Shown here piece by piece: positions 23,037-31,703 of a DNA stretch of 64,000 nt; within the stretch, counting starts at the first letter, position 1, and each line of letters starts with the position of its first letter. The position numbers were made by a program, and so were the translations under genes. Under the pieces are notes generated by a model that was given only the letters and a program-made list of their open reading frames with translations, searched no databases and was not told where the DNA came from. The stretch comes from CAYLUN01 sp964386865. Its GTDB lineage: Bacteria > Verrucomicrobiota > Kiritimatiellia > RFP12 > UBA1067. The DNA is taken from assembly GCA_964386865.1 (NCBI GenBank), contig CAYLUN010000008.1, positions 58,464 to 122,463 on the forward strand. The letters run 5' to 3'.

Positions 23037-25394
23037 TCACATGATGCTCAGCGCGTCGACGTCCACCGCCAGCGCCACGCCGTTCTGGAGCGGCTTCTGG
23101 AGCATCACGTCGCGCAGGGGGCGGGTCATGGCGCGGGTTGTCTCCGCGCGCAGCAGCACCTGGTAGCGGTAGAGGCCCTTGGCCTTGGCCAGCGGCGCGG
23201 GGCAGGCCTCGGACACGGTCACGGCGGCGCGGGGCGCTCGCCCGGCCGGCGCGGCCTGCAGCTCGCGCGCGTAGCCCTCGGCCGCGAAGCGCACCCGCTC
23301 CTCGGACTCGCCCTTGAAGGTCAGGCACACGAGATGCGTGTAGGGCGGGTAGCCGCCCTCTCGCCGCTCGCCCAGCTCCTGCGCCGCGAACGGCGCGAAG
23401 CCCTCCTCCCCCGCCGCGGCGCGCACGGCCGGGTGGTCGGGCGAAAACGTTTGGACAAACACCTCGCCCGGCAGCTCGGCCCGGCCCGCGCGGCCCGAAA
23501 CCTGCGCCAACAGCTGATAGGTGCGCTCGCCGGCACGGAAGTCGGGCATGTGCAGGCTCATGTCGGCCGACAGCACGCCGACCAGCGTCACGTTCGGAAA
23601 GTCCAGCCCCTTGGCGATCATCTGCGTGCCGATCAGGACATCCGCCCGGCCGCTCTTGAAGATCGCCAGCAGCTCGTCGTGGCTGTGCTTGCGCGAGGTC
23701 ACGTCCGCGTCCATGCGCAGCACCTTCGCCTGCGGGAAGCACTTCTGGAGGGCGATCTCGACGCGCTGGGTGCCGAAGCCCGCGTACTTGAAGGCCGGGT
23801 CGCCGCAGGCGGGGCACACGGCCGGAACCGGCTTCCACCCGCCGCAGACGTGGCAGCGCAGGCAGGTGTCGGCCTGATGGTAGGTGTAGGAGACGCTGCA
23901 ACTGCCGCAAGCCGCCGCCTCGCCGCACGACGGGCAGACCAGCGCGTTGGCGTAGCCGCGCCGATTGAGAAAGAGGATCGACTGCTCGCCGCGTTCCAGC
24001 CGCAGCTTGAGCGCCTCCAGCAGCGCCCCGGAGAAGATCTGCACATGGCCCTTGCTGGCCGCCTCAATGCGCATGTCAACCACGTGCACGCGCGGCATGG
24101 GCCGGCCGGAGACGCGCTTGGTCAGGTGCGCGGCCGCGTACTTGCCTTTCTGGACGTTGAGCCACGTCTCCATGGCGGGTGTCGCCGTGCCCAGCACGAC
24201 CGCGCACCGCTCGAGGTGGCCGCGCATCACAGCCACGTCGCGGGCGTTGTAGCGCGGCGCTTCGTCCTGTTTGTAGCTGGGCTCGTGCTCCTCGTCCACC
24301 ACGATGAGGCCCAGGCTCTTGACCGGGGCGAACACCGCCGAGCGCGGCCCCACCACCACCACGGCCTCGCCGGTGCGGATGCGGTGCCACTCGTCGAACC
24401 GCTCGCCGTCGCTCAGCGCGCTGTGCAGGACCGCGATGCGGTTGCCGAAGCGCGAAGCGAAGCGCTGCACGGTCTGCGGGGTCAGCGCGATCTCGGGCAC
24501 AAGCACGATCGCGCCGCGACCCTGCTCGAGCATGCGGGCGATGGCCTGCAGGTAGACCTCGGTCTTGCCCGACCCCGTCACGCCGAACAGCAGCAGCGGC
24601 TTGGGCGCGCCCCCGTCCTTGCTTGTCTGTGCCTGTCCTTGCTTGTCCGTGTCCGGCCCCCGTCCCTCGCCCGTCATCGCCGCGATCTGGGCCAGCGCGG
24701 CGGCCTGCTCGTCCATCAGCGGCAGCGGGCGCGTGGGCAGGATCTTGCGGTTGGCAAGCGGGTTGCGCCGCATCTGGCGCTTCTCGATGGTGGCCGCGCC
24801 CTTGTCGGCCAGCGCCCTGAGGGTCTGGGGCGTGCAGGCGAACTCGCGCGTCAGCGCATGGAGCCAGCCGCCACCGACCCGGCGCAGGCCCTCCAGCAGC
24901 TCCGCCTGGCGCTTCGTCAGCTCGAAGGCGCCTTCGGCGGGCGCGACGTAGAGCTGCTCCTTGGCCTTCATGCCGCTGTTACGCACGGCGGCCGGCAGAG
25001 CGCAGCGCAGGGTCAGCTCGAAAGGCGCGCAGTAGTAATCGGCCATCCAGCGCACGAGGTCGATCAGCGGCCGCGAGAGGTAGGGCACGTCGTCCTCCAG
25101 CGCGAGGACGGAGCGGAGGCCGGTGGTCGGAGATCGGAGGTCGGACGGGGAGAAGAGATCCGCCTGCTTCGGGAGCCGCTGAGACGATCCGCCCTCTGCC
25201 CGTTTGCCCCCGCTCTCCGACCTCTGACCTCCGACCTCCGAGTCTGCAACCTCCACCACGTACGCGTCGACGGTGCGGCTGCCGAAGGGCACGCGAACCC
25301 GCTGGCCCACGCCGATGCGGGCGGCGAGCGCCTCTGGCACGGCGTAGTCGAACAGCCGGTCTGCCGAGATCTCTGTGGCCACGCGGACGATCAT
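23037..25394 (-). CDS. priA: Primosomal replication-restart helicase PriA, with two inserted linkers
   Basis: The 785-residue 3'-to-5' helicase reloads the replisome at stalled forks. Visible are the N-terminal 3'-DNA-binding domain (MIVRVATEISADRLFDY), Walker A GVTGSGKTEVY at about residue 272, Walker B VVDEEHE, and the eight-Cys zinc module from CPSCGEAAACGSC to CPACGDPAFK. The C-terminal helicase half has IGTQMIAKGLDFPNVTLV. Two stretches absent from typical PriA lie over word arrays: residues ~52-94 in the N-terminal domain and ~246-261 just before Walker A. Both keep frame. The ATG at 25394 is chosen because family similarity begins there. Confidence 0.95.
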   Translation of the reverse strand: MIVRVATEISADRLFDYAVPEALAARIGVGQRVRVPFGSRTVDAYVVEVADSEVGGQRSESGGKRAEGGSSQRLPKQADLFSPSDLRSPTTGLRSVLALEDDVPYLSRPLIDLVRWMADYYCAPFELTLRCALPAAVRNSGMKAKEQLYVAPAEGAFELTKRQAELLEGLRRVGGGWLHALTREFACTPQTLRALADKGAATIEKRQMRRNPLANRKILPTRPLPLMDEQAAALAQIAAMTGEGRGPDTDKQGQAQTSKDGGAPKPLLLFGVTGSGKTEVYLQAIARMLEQGRGAIVLVPEIALTPQTVQRFASRFGNRIAVLHSALSDGERFDEWHRIRTGEAVVVVGPRSAVFAPVKSLGLIVVDEEHEPSYKQDEAPRYNARDVAVMRGHLERCAVVLGTATPAMETWLNVQKGKYAAAHLTKRVSGRPMPRVHVVDMRIEAASKGHVQIFSGALLEALKLRLERGEQSILFLNRRGYANALVCPSCGEAAACGSCSVSYTYHQADTCLRCHVCGGWKPVPAVCPACGDPAFKYAGFGTQRVEIALQKCFPQAKVLRMDADVTSRKHSHDELLAIFKSGRADVLIGTQMIAKGLDFPNVTLVGVLSADMSLHMPDFRAGERTYQLLAQVSGRAGRAELPGEVFVQTFSPDHPAVRAAAGEEGFAPFAAQELGERREGGYPPYTHLVCLTFKGESEERVRFAAEGYARELQAAPAGRAPRAAVTVSEACPAPLAKAKGLYRYQVLLRAETTRAMTRPLRDVMLQKPLQNGVALAVDVDALSIM
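24613..24657. repeat. Word array inside priA (before Walker A)
   Basis: TCCTTGCTTGTC occurs twice within 45 bases, surrounded by TGTCCG/TGTGCC variants. It encodes a hydrophilic linker (PDTDKQGQAQTSKDGG) at a place where PriA proteins normally have none. Confidence 0.55.
25115..25239. repeat. Inverted heptamer-array element inside priA
   Basis: The left arm (25115-25142) is four heptamers of GGAGGTC type; the right arm (25212-25239) is four heptamers of the complementary GACCTCC type. The core is 69 bp. The whole is read through in the priA frame as a polar, Ser/Gly/Arg-rich insert of about 42 residues. Confidence 0.7.
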
Positions 25395-25406
25395 GCGCTT
25401 TTCACC

Positions 25407-25436
25407 CAAAAAAGAAGGGAGCGGCAAGCCGCTCCC
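25407..25436 (-). terminator. Rho-independent terminator after the prepilin-like gene
   Basis: On the minus strand GGGAGCGG and CCGCTCCC form a perfect 8-bp stem with a 4-base loop, followed by TTCTTTTTT. It ends 12 bases before the priA start codon. Confidence 0.85.
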
Positions 25437-25465
25437 CCTTTGACAGACAGCCGCTCGGCAGCCCT

Positions 25466-26233
25466 TTATTTCGGGTTCTGCGTGGACTGGGGGCCCAAGT
25501 AGGTCAGCGCCGCAGCGGAGGAGCCCGACACGGTGGTCGTGAACGACTGGTTGGCGTACACCACGCGGACGATCGCGTACTTGTCGCGGGCCTTGAAAAT
25601 CGCGCCGCCCTTGCGGATCATCACAAAGCCCTTGTTTGAGAAGGGCGTGCGGTACGAGCTCGACCACGTGATTTTGTCGGCGATTGAGCCGTCCGGCAGA
25701 TCCTTGTAGAGGCTGGAGCAGTCGACGTTGCGCGTGATGAAGATCGGGATGATGTCTTCCATCTCGTCGCGCACGTTCGCGGCGACGCACCACATGTTGT
25801 TCTGGTCGGTCAGCTTGCCCGTGCCCGACTTCGCGTTGACGCCGGCGCCGGCCAGCTTCGAGTAGTCGAAGCCCGCCACATAGGGGCTCCACTCCGTCGT
25901 GCCGACCTTGTCGCCGTCGTTCAGCTCATAGAAGTAGTCGGAGCTGTTCTGGAAGGTCATGTCGGCGATATCCTGGTCTCCGCTGGAGCTGGCCGCGGCC
26001 CCTTCCAGCTGCGTCTTGGGCCACACGTTGCCAAGGCCGAGCGGCTCGCGCTCCGTGTTAGCGCCGGTTACCGCCACGAAGATATCCTTGCCGCGTGCTC
26101 CGACAGCCGTCATGTTGGCGGACGTCACGGCGTTAGAGATAGCCGGGAAGAGGGCCGCGGACAGGATGCCCAAAATACCGATCACGACGAGCAGTTCGAC
26201 AAGCGTAAAGCCCTGATTCTTAGCGTGTGTCAT
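25466..26233 (-). CDS. Type IV pilin-like (prepilin-type N-terminal) protein
   Basis: The 255-residue protein begins with a short basic leader and the prepilin peptidase site GFTLVELLVVIGILGILSA: cleavage after Gly8, methylated Phe, and Glu5 of the mature protein. The long hydrophobic helix is followed by a Ser/Thr/Asp-rich globular part with no family match. Verrucomicrobial and lentisphaeral genomes hold many such H-X9-DG or pseudopilin-like proteins; this one lacks the XDG motif. Exported by a type II or type IV pilus machinery that is not in the window. AAAGGAG precedes the ATG and a strong terminator follows. Confidence 0.85.
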   Translation of the reverse strand: MTHAKNQGFTLVELLVVIGILGILSAALFPAISNAVTSANMTAVGARGKDIFVAVTGANTEREPLGLGNVWPKTQLEGAAASSSGDQDIADMTFQNSSDYFYELNDGDKVGTTEWSPYVAGFDYSKLAGAGVNAKSGTGKLTDQNNMWCVAANVRDEMEDIIPIFITRNVDCSSLYKDLPDGSIADKITWSSSYRTPFSNKGFVMIRKGGAIFKARDKYAIVRVVYANQSFTTTVSGSSAAALTYLGPQSTQNPK

Positions 26234-26356
26234 ACGATTCTCCTTTGGTGCAGGCCGAACGCCGGACTGCCTTTCTGCATTAGTTAAATCTTATTTTGCC
26301 ACCAGACGGGGAGCAGGTCAAGGCGGTTCGCAAGAAAAACACGGGGTGAAAGAGGT

Positions 26357-26764
26357 TTACGCCTCCTCGCCTTGAACCCGGACGCGGGCGGCTTTCTTGT
26401 CCGACTGCTTGCGTTTGTCCTCGAGCATTCTGGCCTTCTGCCGCCGCGAGCGACGCCGTTTCTGCCGGCGGATGCGCTCGGTCTCCTGCCGGCGGGCGGA
26501 GAGCGCCGACTGCTCTCGCTCAAGTATCTTTTCGGCCAGCTCGCGGCGGGCCAGCCAGCGGTTCTGCTCGCGCGAGCGGCTCTCGCCGCACTTGACGGTC
26601 AGGCCGCTGGGCGCGTGGTAGAGGCGCACCGTAGACGAGGTCTTGTTGACCTTCTGCCCGCCCGAGCCGGAGCCGAGCACGAAGGTCTCCTCCAGGTCGT
26701 CCTCGAACACGCTGGCCAGGGCCATGCGCGCCTTGATCTTCTCGATCGACTCTGGGCCAATCAT
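26357..26764 (-). CDS. Release-factor-like peptidyl-tRNA hydrolase (GGQ protein)
   Basis: The 135-residue protein is a class I release-factor domain without codon-recognition domains. LGSGSGGQKVNKTSSTVRL carries the GGQ that enters the peptidyl-transferase centre, and the C-terminal ~45 residues are strongly basic (RRQKRRRSRRQKARM). This layout matches ArfB/YaeJ- or ICT1-like ribosome rescue factors, or the C12orf65-type group; I cannot separate them. The ATG at 26764 is chosen because family similarity starts at about EDDLEETF and the upstream frame has none. Confidence 0.88.
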   Translation of the reverse strand: MIGPESIEKIKARMALASVFEDDLEETFVLGSGSGGQKVNKTSSTVRLYHAPSGLTVKCGESRSREQNRWLARRELAEKILEREQSALSARRQETERIRRQKRRRSRRQKARMLEDKRKQSDKKAARVRVQGEEA

Positions 26765-26910
26765 GGGGCGCCTCCGCAGGAAGAGCGGAAGAATGGCGCG
26801 ACCAAATGACGGGCGAGCCGGCCCCCCACTATTGCGCCTCTCCAGCATTCCATTATTCCCATTCTCATCCTTTTTCGCTATCCTGTCCCCTCATCGAAAG
26901 GAGCCTACCC

Positions 26911-27456
26911 ATGCGCGTACTCGTTCCTCTTGCCGAGGGCGTAGAAGAGATCGAAGCCGTCACGCTTCTCGATGTGCTGCGCCGGGGCGGCGTGGACGTC
27001 ACCTCCGCTTCGCTCACCGACAGCCTGCCCGTCGTCGGCTCGCGAGGAGTCACCCTCGTTGCCGACGCGACGTGGTCCTCGCTCGACCCCTCTGACTTCG
27101 ACGCCCTTGCGTTGCCCGGCGGCGGGCGGGGAACCGAAAACCTGGCCGCCGACGAGCGCGTCCTCGACGCGATCCGCAGCTTCGACGAGGACGGCAAGTT
27201 CCTGGCCGCCGTCTGCGCGGCCCCCACCGTGCTCGCCAAAGCCGGCGTGCTCAAAGACCGCCGCGCCACCTGCTACCCGACCTGCGCCAAGCAGCTCGGC
27301 GAGTCGTACGACGACGCGCCCGTCGTCGCCGACGGCAACTTGATCACAAGCCAGGGGCCGGGCACCGCGATGCTCTTTGCCCTTGTCCTGGTTCAGCACT
27401 TCGCAGGCGACGAGGCGGCCCGACGCGTGGCCGACGGGCTGCTGACGAGCTTCTGA
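26911..27456 (+). CDS. DJ-1/PfpI family protein
   Basis: The 181-residue protein matches the YajL/DJ-1 subgroup: MRVLVPLAEGVEEIEAVTLLDVLRR at the start with Glu of the site, LPGGGRGTENL, and the nucleophile elbow AAVCAAPTVLAKAG with Cys at about residue 106. YajL-type proteins are chaperones or deglycases acting under oxidative or glyoxal stress; the precise reaction is debated. AAAGGAG lies 8 bases before the ATG. It converges on argS with a word-array element between. Confidence 0.92.
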   Translation: MRVLVPLAEGVEEIEAVTLLDVLRRGGVDVTSASLTDSLPVVGSRGVTLVADATWSSLDPSDFDALALPGGGRGTENLAADERVLDAIRSFDEDGKFLAAVCAAPTVLAKAGVLKDRRATCYPTCAKQLGESYDDAPVVADGNLITSQGPGTAMLFALVLVQHFAGDEAARRVADGLLTSF

Positions 27457-27460
27457 GAAC

Positions 27461-27544
27461 GGCTGTTAGCGGTTTAGGCTGTAGGCTGTTAGGGCCACAG
27501 GCACGAAAACTCCTAACAGGCTAACGGCCTAAAGCCTAACAGCC
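27461..27544. repeat. Inverted pair of octamer word arrays
   Basis: The left arm (27461-27493) repeats GGCTGTTA-type words at 8, 8, 7 and 8 bases; the right arm (27511-27544) holds the same words inverted (GGCTGTTA, GGCTTTA, GGCCGTTA on the minus strand). The core is only ~17 bp. It lies 4 bases after the DJ-1 stop and 5 bases before the argS stop, exactly where a shared terminator would be, and could fold into one long hairpin. Confidence 0.65.
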
Positions 27545-27549
27545 CTCTC

Positions 27550-29280
27550 TCAGATCCTCCTCGGCGTCTGCATCCCGAGCAAGCCAAGCCCCTCGGCCAA
27601 AACTTGCGCCACCATCGCGCACAGGCGGATGCGGCTGTCACGCACCGCCGGCTCCGCCTTGAGCACCGGCGAACGCTGGTAAAAGCTGCTGTAGGTCTGC
27701 GACAGCCCGAACAGGTAGTCGGCCAGCACGCTCGGCTTGTAGGCCTCCGCCGCGCGCACCACCGCCGCCGGAAACTGCAGGAGCTGCAGGGCCAGCTCCT
27801 TCTCCACCGGCTCGGCCACGAGCAGCGCGTTGGCCAGCGGGTCGGAGCCCGGCACCTGCGCCGCGTACTTGTCGAGCAGGCTGCACACGCGGGCATAGGC
27901 GTATTGCAGGTACGGGCCGGAGTTGCCCTCCAGCGCCAGCGCCTTCTCCCACGTGAACACGATCAGGGTCTGCGGGTCGTGGCTCAGGTCGGCGTATTTG
28001 ATCGCGCCGATGCCGATCGCCGCCGCCAGCTCCCGCTGCTCCGCCTCGGGCATCCCGGCGTTGCCGGCTTGGATGATCTCCAGCGCCCGTCGCTCGGCTT
28101 CGTCAAGCAGCGCCTCCAGCTTGATGACGTTGCCCTGCCGCGTCGAGAAGGTGCCCTCCGGCAGACGCATCAGGCCGAACCAGACGTGCTCCAGACGCGT
28201 CGTGCAGCCCAGCTTGGCGCAGACCGTGAAGAACTGCTTAAAGTGCAGCTGCTGGCGCTCGTCCGTCACGTAGACGATCCGGTCGGGCTGAAACTCCGCC
28301 ACGCGGCTGCGGACGGTGGCGATGTCGGTCGTGGCGTAGTTGAAGCCGCCGTCGCTCTTGCGCACGATGCAGACCGGCATGCCTTCGTCCTCGAGCTTCA
28401 CGACCAGCGCGCCCTCGCTCTCGACGGCGAGCCCCCGATCTTGCAGAAGCTGCACGGTCTCGGCGAGCGTGCCGTTGTAGAAGCTCTCGCCGCGGCAGAG
28501 GTCAAAGCCGACGCCCAGCCGCGAATAGATGCGGCTGAACTCGTCCATGCTGATTGCGATGAAGCGCTCCCAAATCGCGCGGTTCTCAGCGTCGCCCTGC
28601 TGCAGCTTGACCAGCTCGGCCTTACACCCGTCCAGCCAGGCGGGGTCCTCCTTGGTCCGGTTGTAGCTCTGCACGTAGACCCGCTCCAGCAGCTCGACGG
28701 TGAGCGCGGCCCGCTCCTCTTCAGTCAGAAAGGAGCGGTAGCCTTGGATCAGGATGCCGAACTGCGTGCCCCAGTCGCCCAGATGGTTGTCGGCGACGAC
28801 GCGGTAACCGAGCGCGCGGTACATGCGGTCAAGGGCGTTGCCGATGACGGTGGAGCGGATGTGCCCGATGTGCATCGGCTTCGCCACGTTCGGGCTGGAG
28901 TAGTCGATCACGATGGTCTTGCCCTGGCCGGCGTCGGGGATGCCGAAGCGCGGACGCGCAGAGAGCGCCCCCGCCTGCTCGGCGAGCCACGCGGGGCTGA
29001 CGGTGAGGTTGATGAAGCCCGGGCCGGCCACCTCGGCCTTCTCGAGCATCGGCGGCAGCGGCAGCGCCTTGACCACAGCCTCGGCGATGGCGCGCGGCGC
29101 CTTGCGAAGCGCCTTGGCGGCCTGCATCGCGTCGTTGCACTGGAAATCGCCGAACCGCGTGTCGGTGGCCGGCTGGACCCGCACCGCAGACCACTCCTGC
29201 CCGTCGCCGAATGCGGCCCGAAACGCCTCCTGGACCCACTGGGCCAACAGAGCTTCGCACCTGTTCACCGTCTCACTCAT
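27550..29280 (-). CDS. argS: Arginyl-tRNA synthetase
   Basis: The 576-residue class I synthetase charges tRNA-Arg. The N-terminal Add1 domain is followed by VIDYSSPNVAKPMHIGHIRS with the HIGH motif at about residue 128, and the C-terminal DALR anticodon-binding domain (YLQYAYARVCSLLDKY onward). The KMSKS loop is degenerate (FSTRQGNVIKL), common in ArgRS. Length is normal. The ATG at 29280 has an upstream GAGG; family similarity does not extend to the longer open frame. Confidence 0.96.
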   Translation of the reverse strand: MSETVNRCEALLAQWVQEAFRAAFGDGQEWSAVRVQPATDTRFGDFQCNDAMQAAKALRKAPRAIAEAVVKALPLPPMLEKAEVAGPGFINLTVSPAWLAEQAGALSARPRFGIPDAGQGKTIVIDYSSPNVAKPMHIGHIRSTVIGNALDRMYRALGYRVVADNHLGDWGTQFGILIQGYRSFLTEEERAALTVELLERVYVQSYNRTKEDPAWLDGCKAELVKLQQGDAENRAIWERFIAISMDEFSRIYSRLGVGFDLCRGESFYNGTLAETVQLLQDRGLAVESEGALVVKLEDEGMPVCIVRKSDGGFNYATTDIATVRSRVAEFQPDRIVYVTDERQQLHFKQFFTVCAKLGCTTRLEHVWFGLMRLPEGTFSTRQGNVIKLEALLDEAERRALEIIQAGNAGMPEAEQRELAAAIGIGAIKYADLSHDPQTLIVFTWEKALALEGNSGPYLQYAYARVCSLLDKYAAQVPGSDPLANALLVAEPVEKELALQLLQFPAAVVRAAEAYKPSVLADYLFGLSQTYSSFYQRSPVLKAEPAVRDSRIRLCAMVAQVLAEGLGLLGMQTPRRI

Positions 29281-29352
29281 AACTGGAACCTCGCGCCTCT
29301 CTTGATAATTGAGGCCCACAGGATAGCGGTACGGCCGCGGGGCGTCACGCCT

Positions 29353-29391
29353 AAAAAAAGCGGGCCGGGGCGCGCGTGACGCACCCCGGCC
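29353..29391 (-). terminator. Rho-independent terminator after the porin gene
   Basis: On the minus strand GGCCGGGG pairs with CCCCGGCC, extended by four more pairs, with a 5-base loop and a following run of seven T. It closes the porin gene and lies 72 bases before argS. Confidence 0.85.
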
Positions 29392-29414
29392 TGCCTTCAA
29401 GCCCCTCGGGCCGC

Positions 29415-30866
29415 TTAGAACTTGGCGACCACTTCCCAGCGCAGGAAGTACGACACCGTATCCGAGGAGTAGTAGTCGCCCGGATCCAGCACTTCGGCGG
29501 TCACGTGGCCCGACAGATCGCCGCGCTTGCCGAAGATGTTCTTGAAGAGCGGGAAATCGTAGCGCACGACGCCCAGCCAGCCGTAGAAGTCGCCGCCGCC
29601 ACCGCCCAGGTTGTCGTCACTCGCCGCGTACATCGGGCCCACGCTCGCCTTGACTTTATGCCCCGGCGAGAAGCCGACGCCGGTCTCCAGGCTCGGGTAG
29701 ATCATGTTGGACCAGTAGCCGACGCCGTACGTGGTTCCGTAGACGTACATCTCGCTGAACTGCGGCCAGCGCGACCACAGGGGATCCCAAGCCGAGTCGT
29801 TGTCGCCCGTGCCGCGGTCGTTGTCGCCGGAGAGGTAGTAGCACGAGCCGGTGAAGTACGGCTTGGACGTGCTGTCGACGAGCGGCTTGTAGGTCAGCCC
29901 CGCGTAGCCCATGTACCCGGAGGTCGAGGCGCCGCCGTCCTTTTCGCCAGCTTGAACCGCGCCCTCGAGCTCGGCCGAGAGCGTCTCGGTCAACTGGGGC
30001 GTCAGGCGGGTGCCCCACGTGTTCACGATGCGCCCCTGCAGCTTGGTGCCAGAAGACATCCGGGCCTTGCTCTCCCGCTTGTAGAGGTAGTACAGCTCGA
30101 ACGGAACCCGGGCGAACTCCTTGGACTTGAAGTAGAGGCCGCCGCCCCACTCGGTCAAATCCGTGCTCCGCCCGTTGATCGACGTCAGCTGCCGCTCGTC
30201 CCACTCGCTGCCGTCGGCCTTATAGGCGTGCCCCCAGCTCAGCTCGGTGTCAGGGTTGTTGTAGATGGCGAGCACATCGAGGGCGTTCTTGTCGTCGAAC
30301 TTGACCGTGGCCTTGATCGCATCCATGAAGACCGTGCGCGATCCGTCGGCCGGCGTGCCGTCGCACAGCACGCGCCCGGCTCCGTACGTCGGCCCCGTCG
30401 CGCCGAAAAAGTCCTGCCGGCCGATGCGCAGATCAAGCTTGCCGTCGAACAGGTTGTAGAGGTCGAGGTAGAGGCTGTCGATGAGAACCTCGTCCGGCGT
30501 CTGATAGTTCCGGCTCTCGCTCGGCTGGAAGTACTCGCGGAACTCCTCCGCCGCGCGGATGTAGAACTTGAAATCCTCGTTCTTGACTTGGCCCCATACG
30601 CGAGGACGGATGCGCAGGTAACTCGCGTTCTTCGCCGTCGAGCCTCCGGCTAGCGGAAGGTTATCGCTCAGCTCCTGCCGGATCCGCAAATCGGCGCCGC
30701 CATCCCAATCCAGCGTGCCAGCTGGGGCCGGATTCACCACGGCGGCCGCTACGGCCGGCTTCGTCGCATCAGTAGCCACGGCCGGAGCCGACGCCGGCGC
30801 CGCCACCTGAGCGCATACCGGAAGCGCCAGACCTGCGCAAAAACCCATCCACAACAGTTCTTTCAT
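29415..30866 (-). CDS. Outer-membrane beta-barrel porin, alginate-export-like
   Basis: The 483-residue protein has a signal peptide (MKELLWMGFCAGLALPVCA), then an Ala/Pro-rich linker of about 30 residues, then a barrel of alternating residues typical of AlgE-like porins: DWDGGADLRIRQEL, YLRIRPRVWGQVK, DLRIGRQDFFGATGPTYGAGR. It ends in Phe (WEVVAKF), the BAM recognition signal. AlgE-type channels pass anionic oligosaccharides, but family members in this group are used for diverse solutes. It has its own promoter and terminator, so it is a single-gene unit. Confidence 0.85.
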   Translation of the reverse strand: MKELLWMGFCAGLALPVCAQVAAPASAPAVATDATKPAVAAAVVNPAPAGTLDWDGGADLRIRQELSDNLPLAGGSTAKNASYLRIRPRVWGQVKNEDFKFYIRAAEEFREYFQPSESRNYQTPDEVLIDSLYLDLYNLFDGKLDLRIGRQDFFGATGPTYGAGRVLCDGTPADGSRTVFMDAIKATVKFDDKNALDVLAIYNNPDTELSWGHAYKADGSEWDERQLTSINGRSTDLTEWGGGLYFKSKEFARVPFELYYLYKRESKARMSSGTKLQGRIVNTWGTRLTPQLTETLSAELEGAVQAGEKDGGASTSGYMGYAGLTYKPLVDSTSKPYFTGSCYYLSGDNDRGTGDNDSAWDPLWSRWPQFSEMYVYGTTYGVGYWSNMIYPSLETGVGFSPGHKVKASVGPMYAASDDNLGGGGGDFYGWLGVVRYDFPLFKNIFGKRGDLSGHVTAEVLDPGDYYSSDTVSYFLRWEVVAKF

Positions 30867-30933
30867 TCCGTACTCTCTCCCAAGTAGTTATTCCACTGGA
30901 AAACACGCACCCGCGTTTCTCCATGCAGAAACA

Positions 30934-30963
30934 GTTATACCCCAAAGCGAGTTTCACTGTCGA
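30934..30963 (-). promoter_or_regulatory. Promoter of the porin gene
   Basis: On the minus strand TCGACA (one mismatch to the -35 consensus) and TATAAC (one mismatch to -10) are 18 bases apart, about 68 bases before the start. The stretch CTTTGGGGTATA around the -10 also occurs upstream of the oxidoreductase gene near 48955. Confidence 0.6.
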
Positions 30964-31034
30964 GGACAAAACCGTCACTATTTTTCGCAGTCGCCGACGT
31001 GCACAAGCCACCCCTTTTTTGCTACACTCGAGGC

Positions 31035-31703
31035 ATGACACAGACCTTCCTCTGGCTGGCCGGCGGCCTGTCCGCCTATCTTCTGGGCTCGGTTCCGTTC
31101 GGGTTCCTGATCGCCAAATCCCGCGGGCTGGACATCCGCAAACTGGGCAGCGGAAACATCGGCGCGACCAACGTCTTCCGCTCCGTCAGCAAGCCGCTCG
31201 GCATACTGACTTTCGCGCTCGATTTGCTCAAGGGCTTTTGCGGCGTCCAACTCATCCCGGCCTTGGCCTCAGCGCTCACGGGCGCAAGCCGCGGAGACGC
31301 GATGTACCTGCCGGCCTTCTGCGGCGCGATGACCGTGGTCGGGCACAACTGGACCTGCTTCCTGGGCTTCAAGGGAGGGAAAGGCATCGCGACGAGCGCG
31401 GGCCTGCTGCTCGGCCTCTCCCCCTCCGGCGTCGGCGTTGCCTTTGCCGTCTGGCTCGCGAGCTTCCTGGCCACGCGCTATGTGTCGGTCGCCTCCATCG
31501 CGGCGTCCGCCGCCCTCGCCGTGGCGGTCTGGCCGCTGCACCTGAGAGCGCACGGCGCCTGGTTCCCGGCCGTCCTAACCCTCCTCGCCGGACTCGCGAT
31601 CTGGAAGCACCGCTCCAACATCGCCCGCCTCCGCGCCGGCACCGAGTCGCGTTTCGATTTCGGCAAGCGGGGGCGGCTCCAACCTCCGACCTCTGACCTC
31701 TGA
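31035..31703 (+). CDS. plsY: Glycerol-3-phosphate acyltransferase PlsY
   Basis: The 222-residue membrane protein transfers the acyl group from acyl-phosphate (made by PlsX) to glycerol-3-phosphate. The three catalytic loops are seen: GSVPFGFLIAKSRGLDIRKL with SGNIGATNV (motif 1), FLGFKGGKGIATSAG (motif 2) and KHRSNIARLRAGTE (motif 3). Five helices are predicted. The last residues (LQPPTSDL) are encoded by a heptamer array and replace the usual end. The ATG at 31035 has GAGG just upstream. gpsA, which makes its substrate, starts 29 bases downstream. Confidence 0.94.
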   Translation: MTQTFLWLAGGLSAYLLGSVPFGFLIAKSRGLDIRKLGSGNIGATNVFRSVSKPLGILTFALDLLKGFCGVQLIPALASALTGASRGDAMYLPAFCGAMTVVGHNWTCFLGFKGGKGIATSAGLLLGLSPSGVGVAFAVWLASFLATRYVSVASIAASAALAVAVWPLHLRAHGAWFPAVLTLLAGLAIWKHRSNIARLRAGTESRFDFGKRGRLQPPTSDL

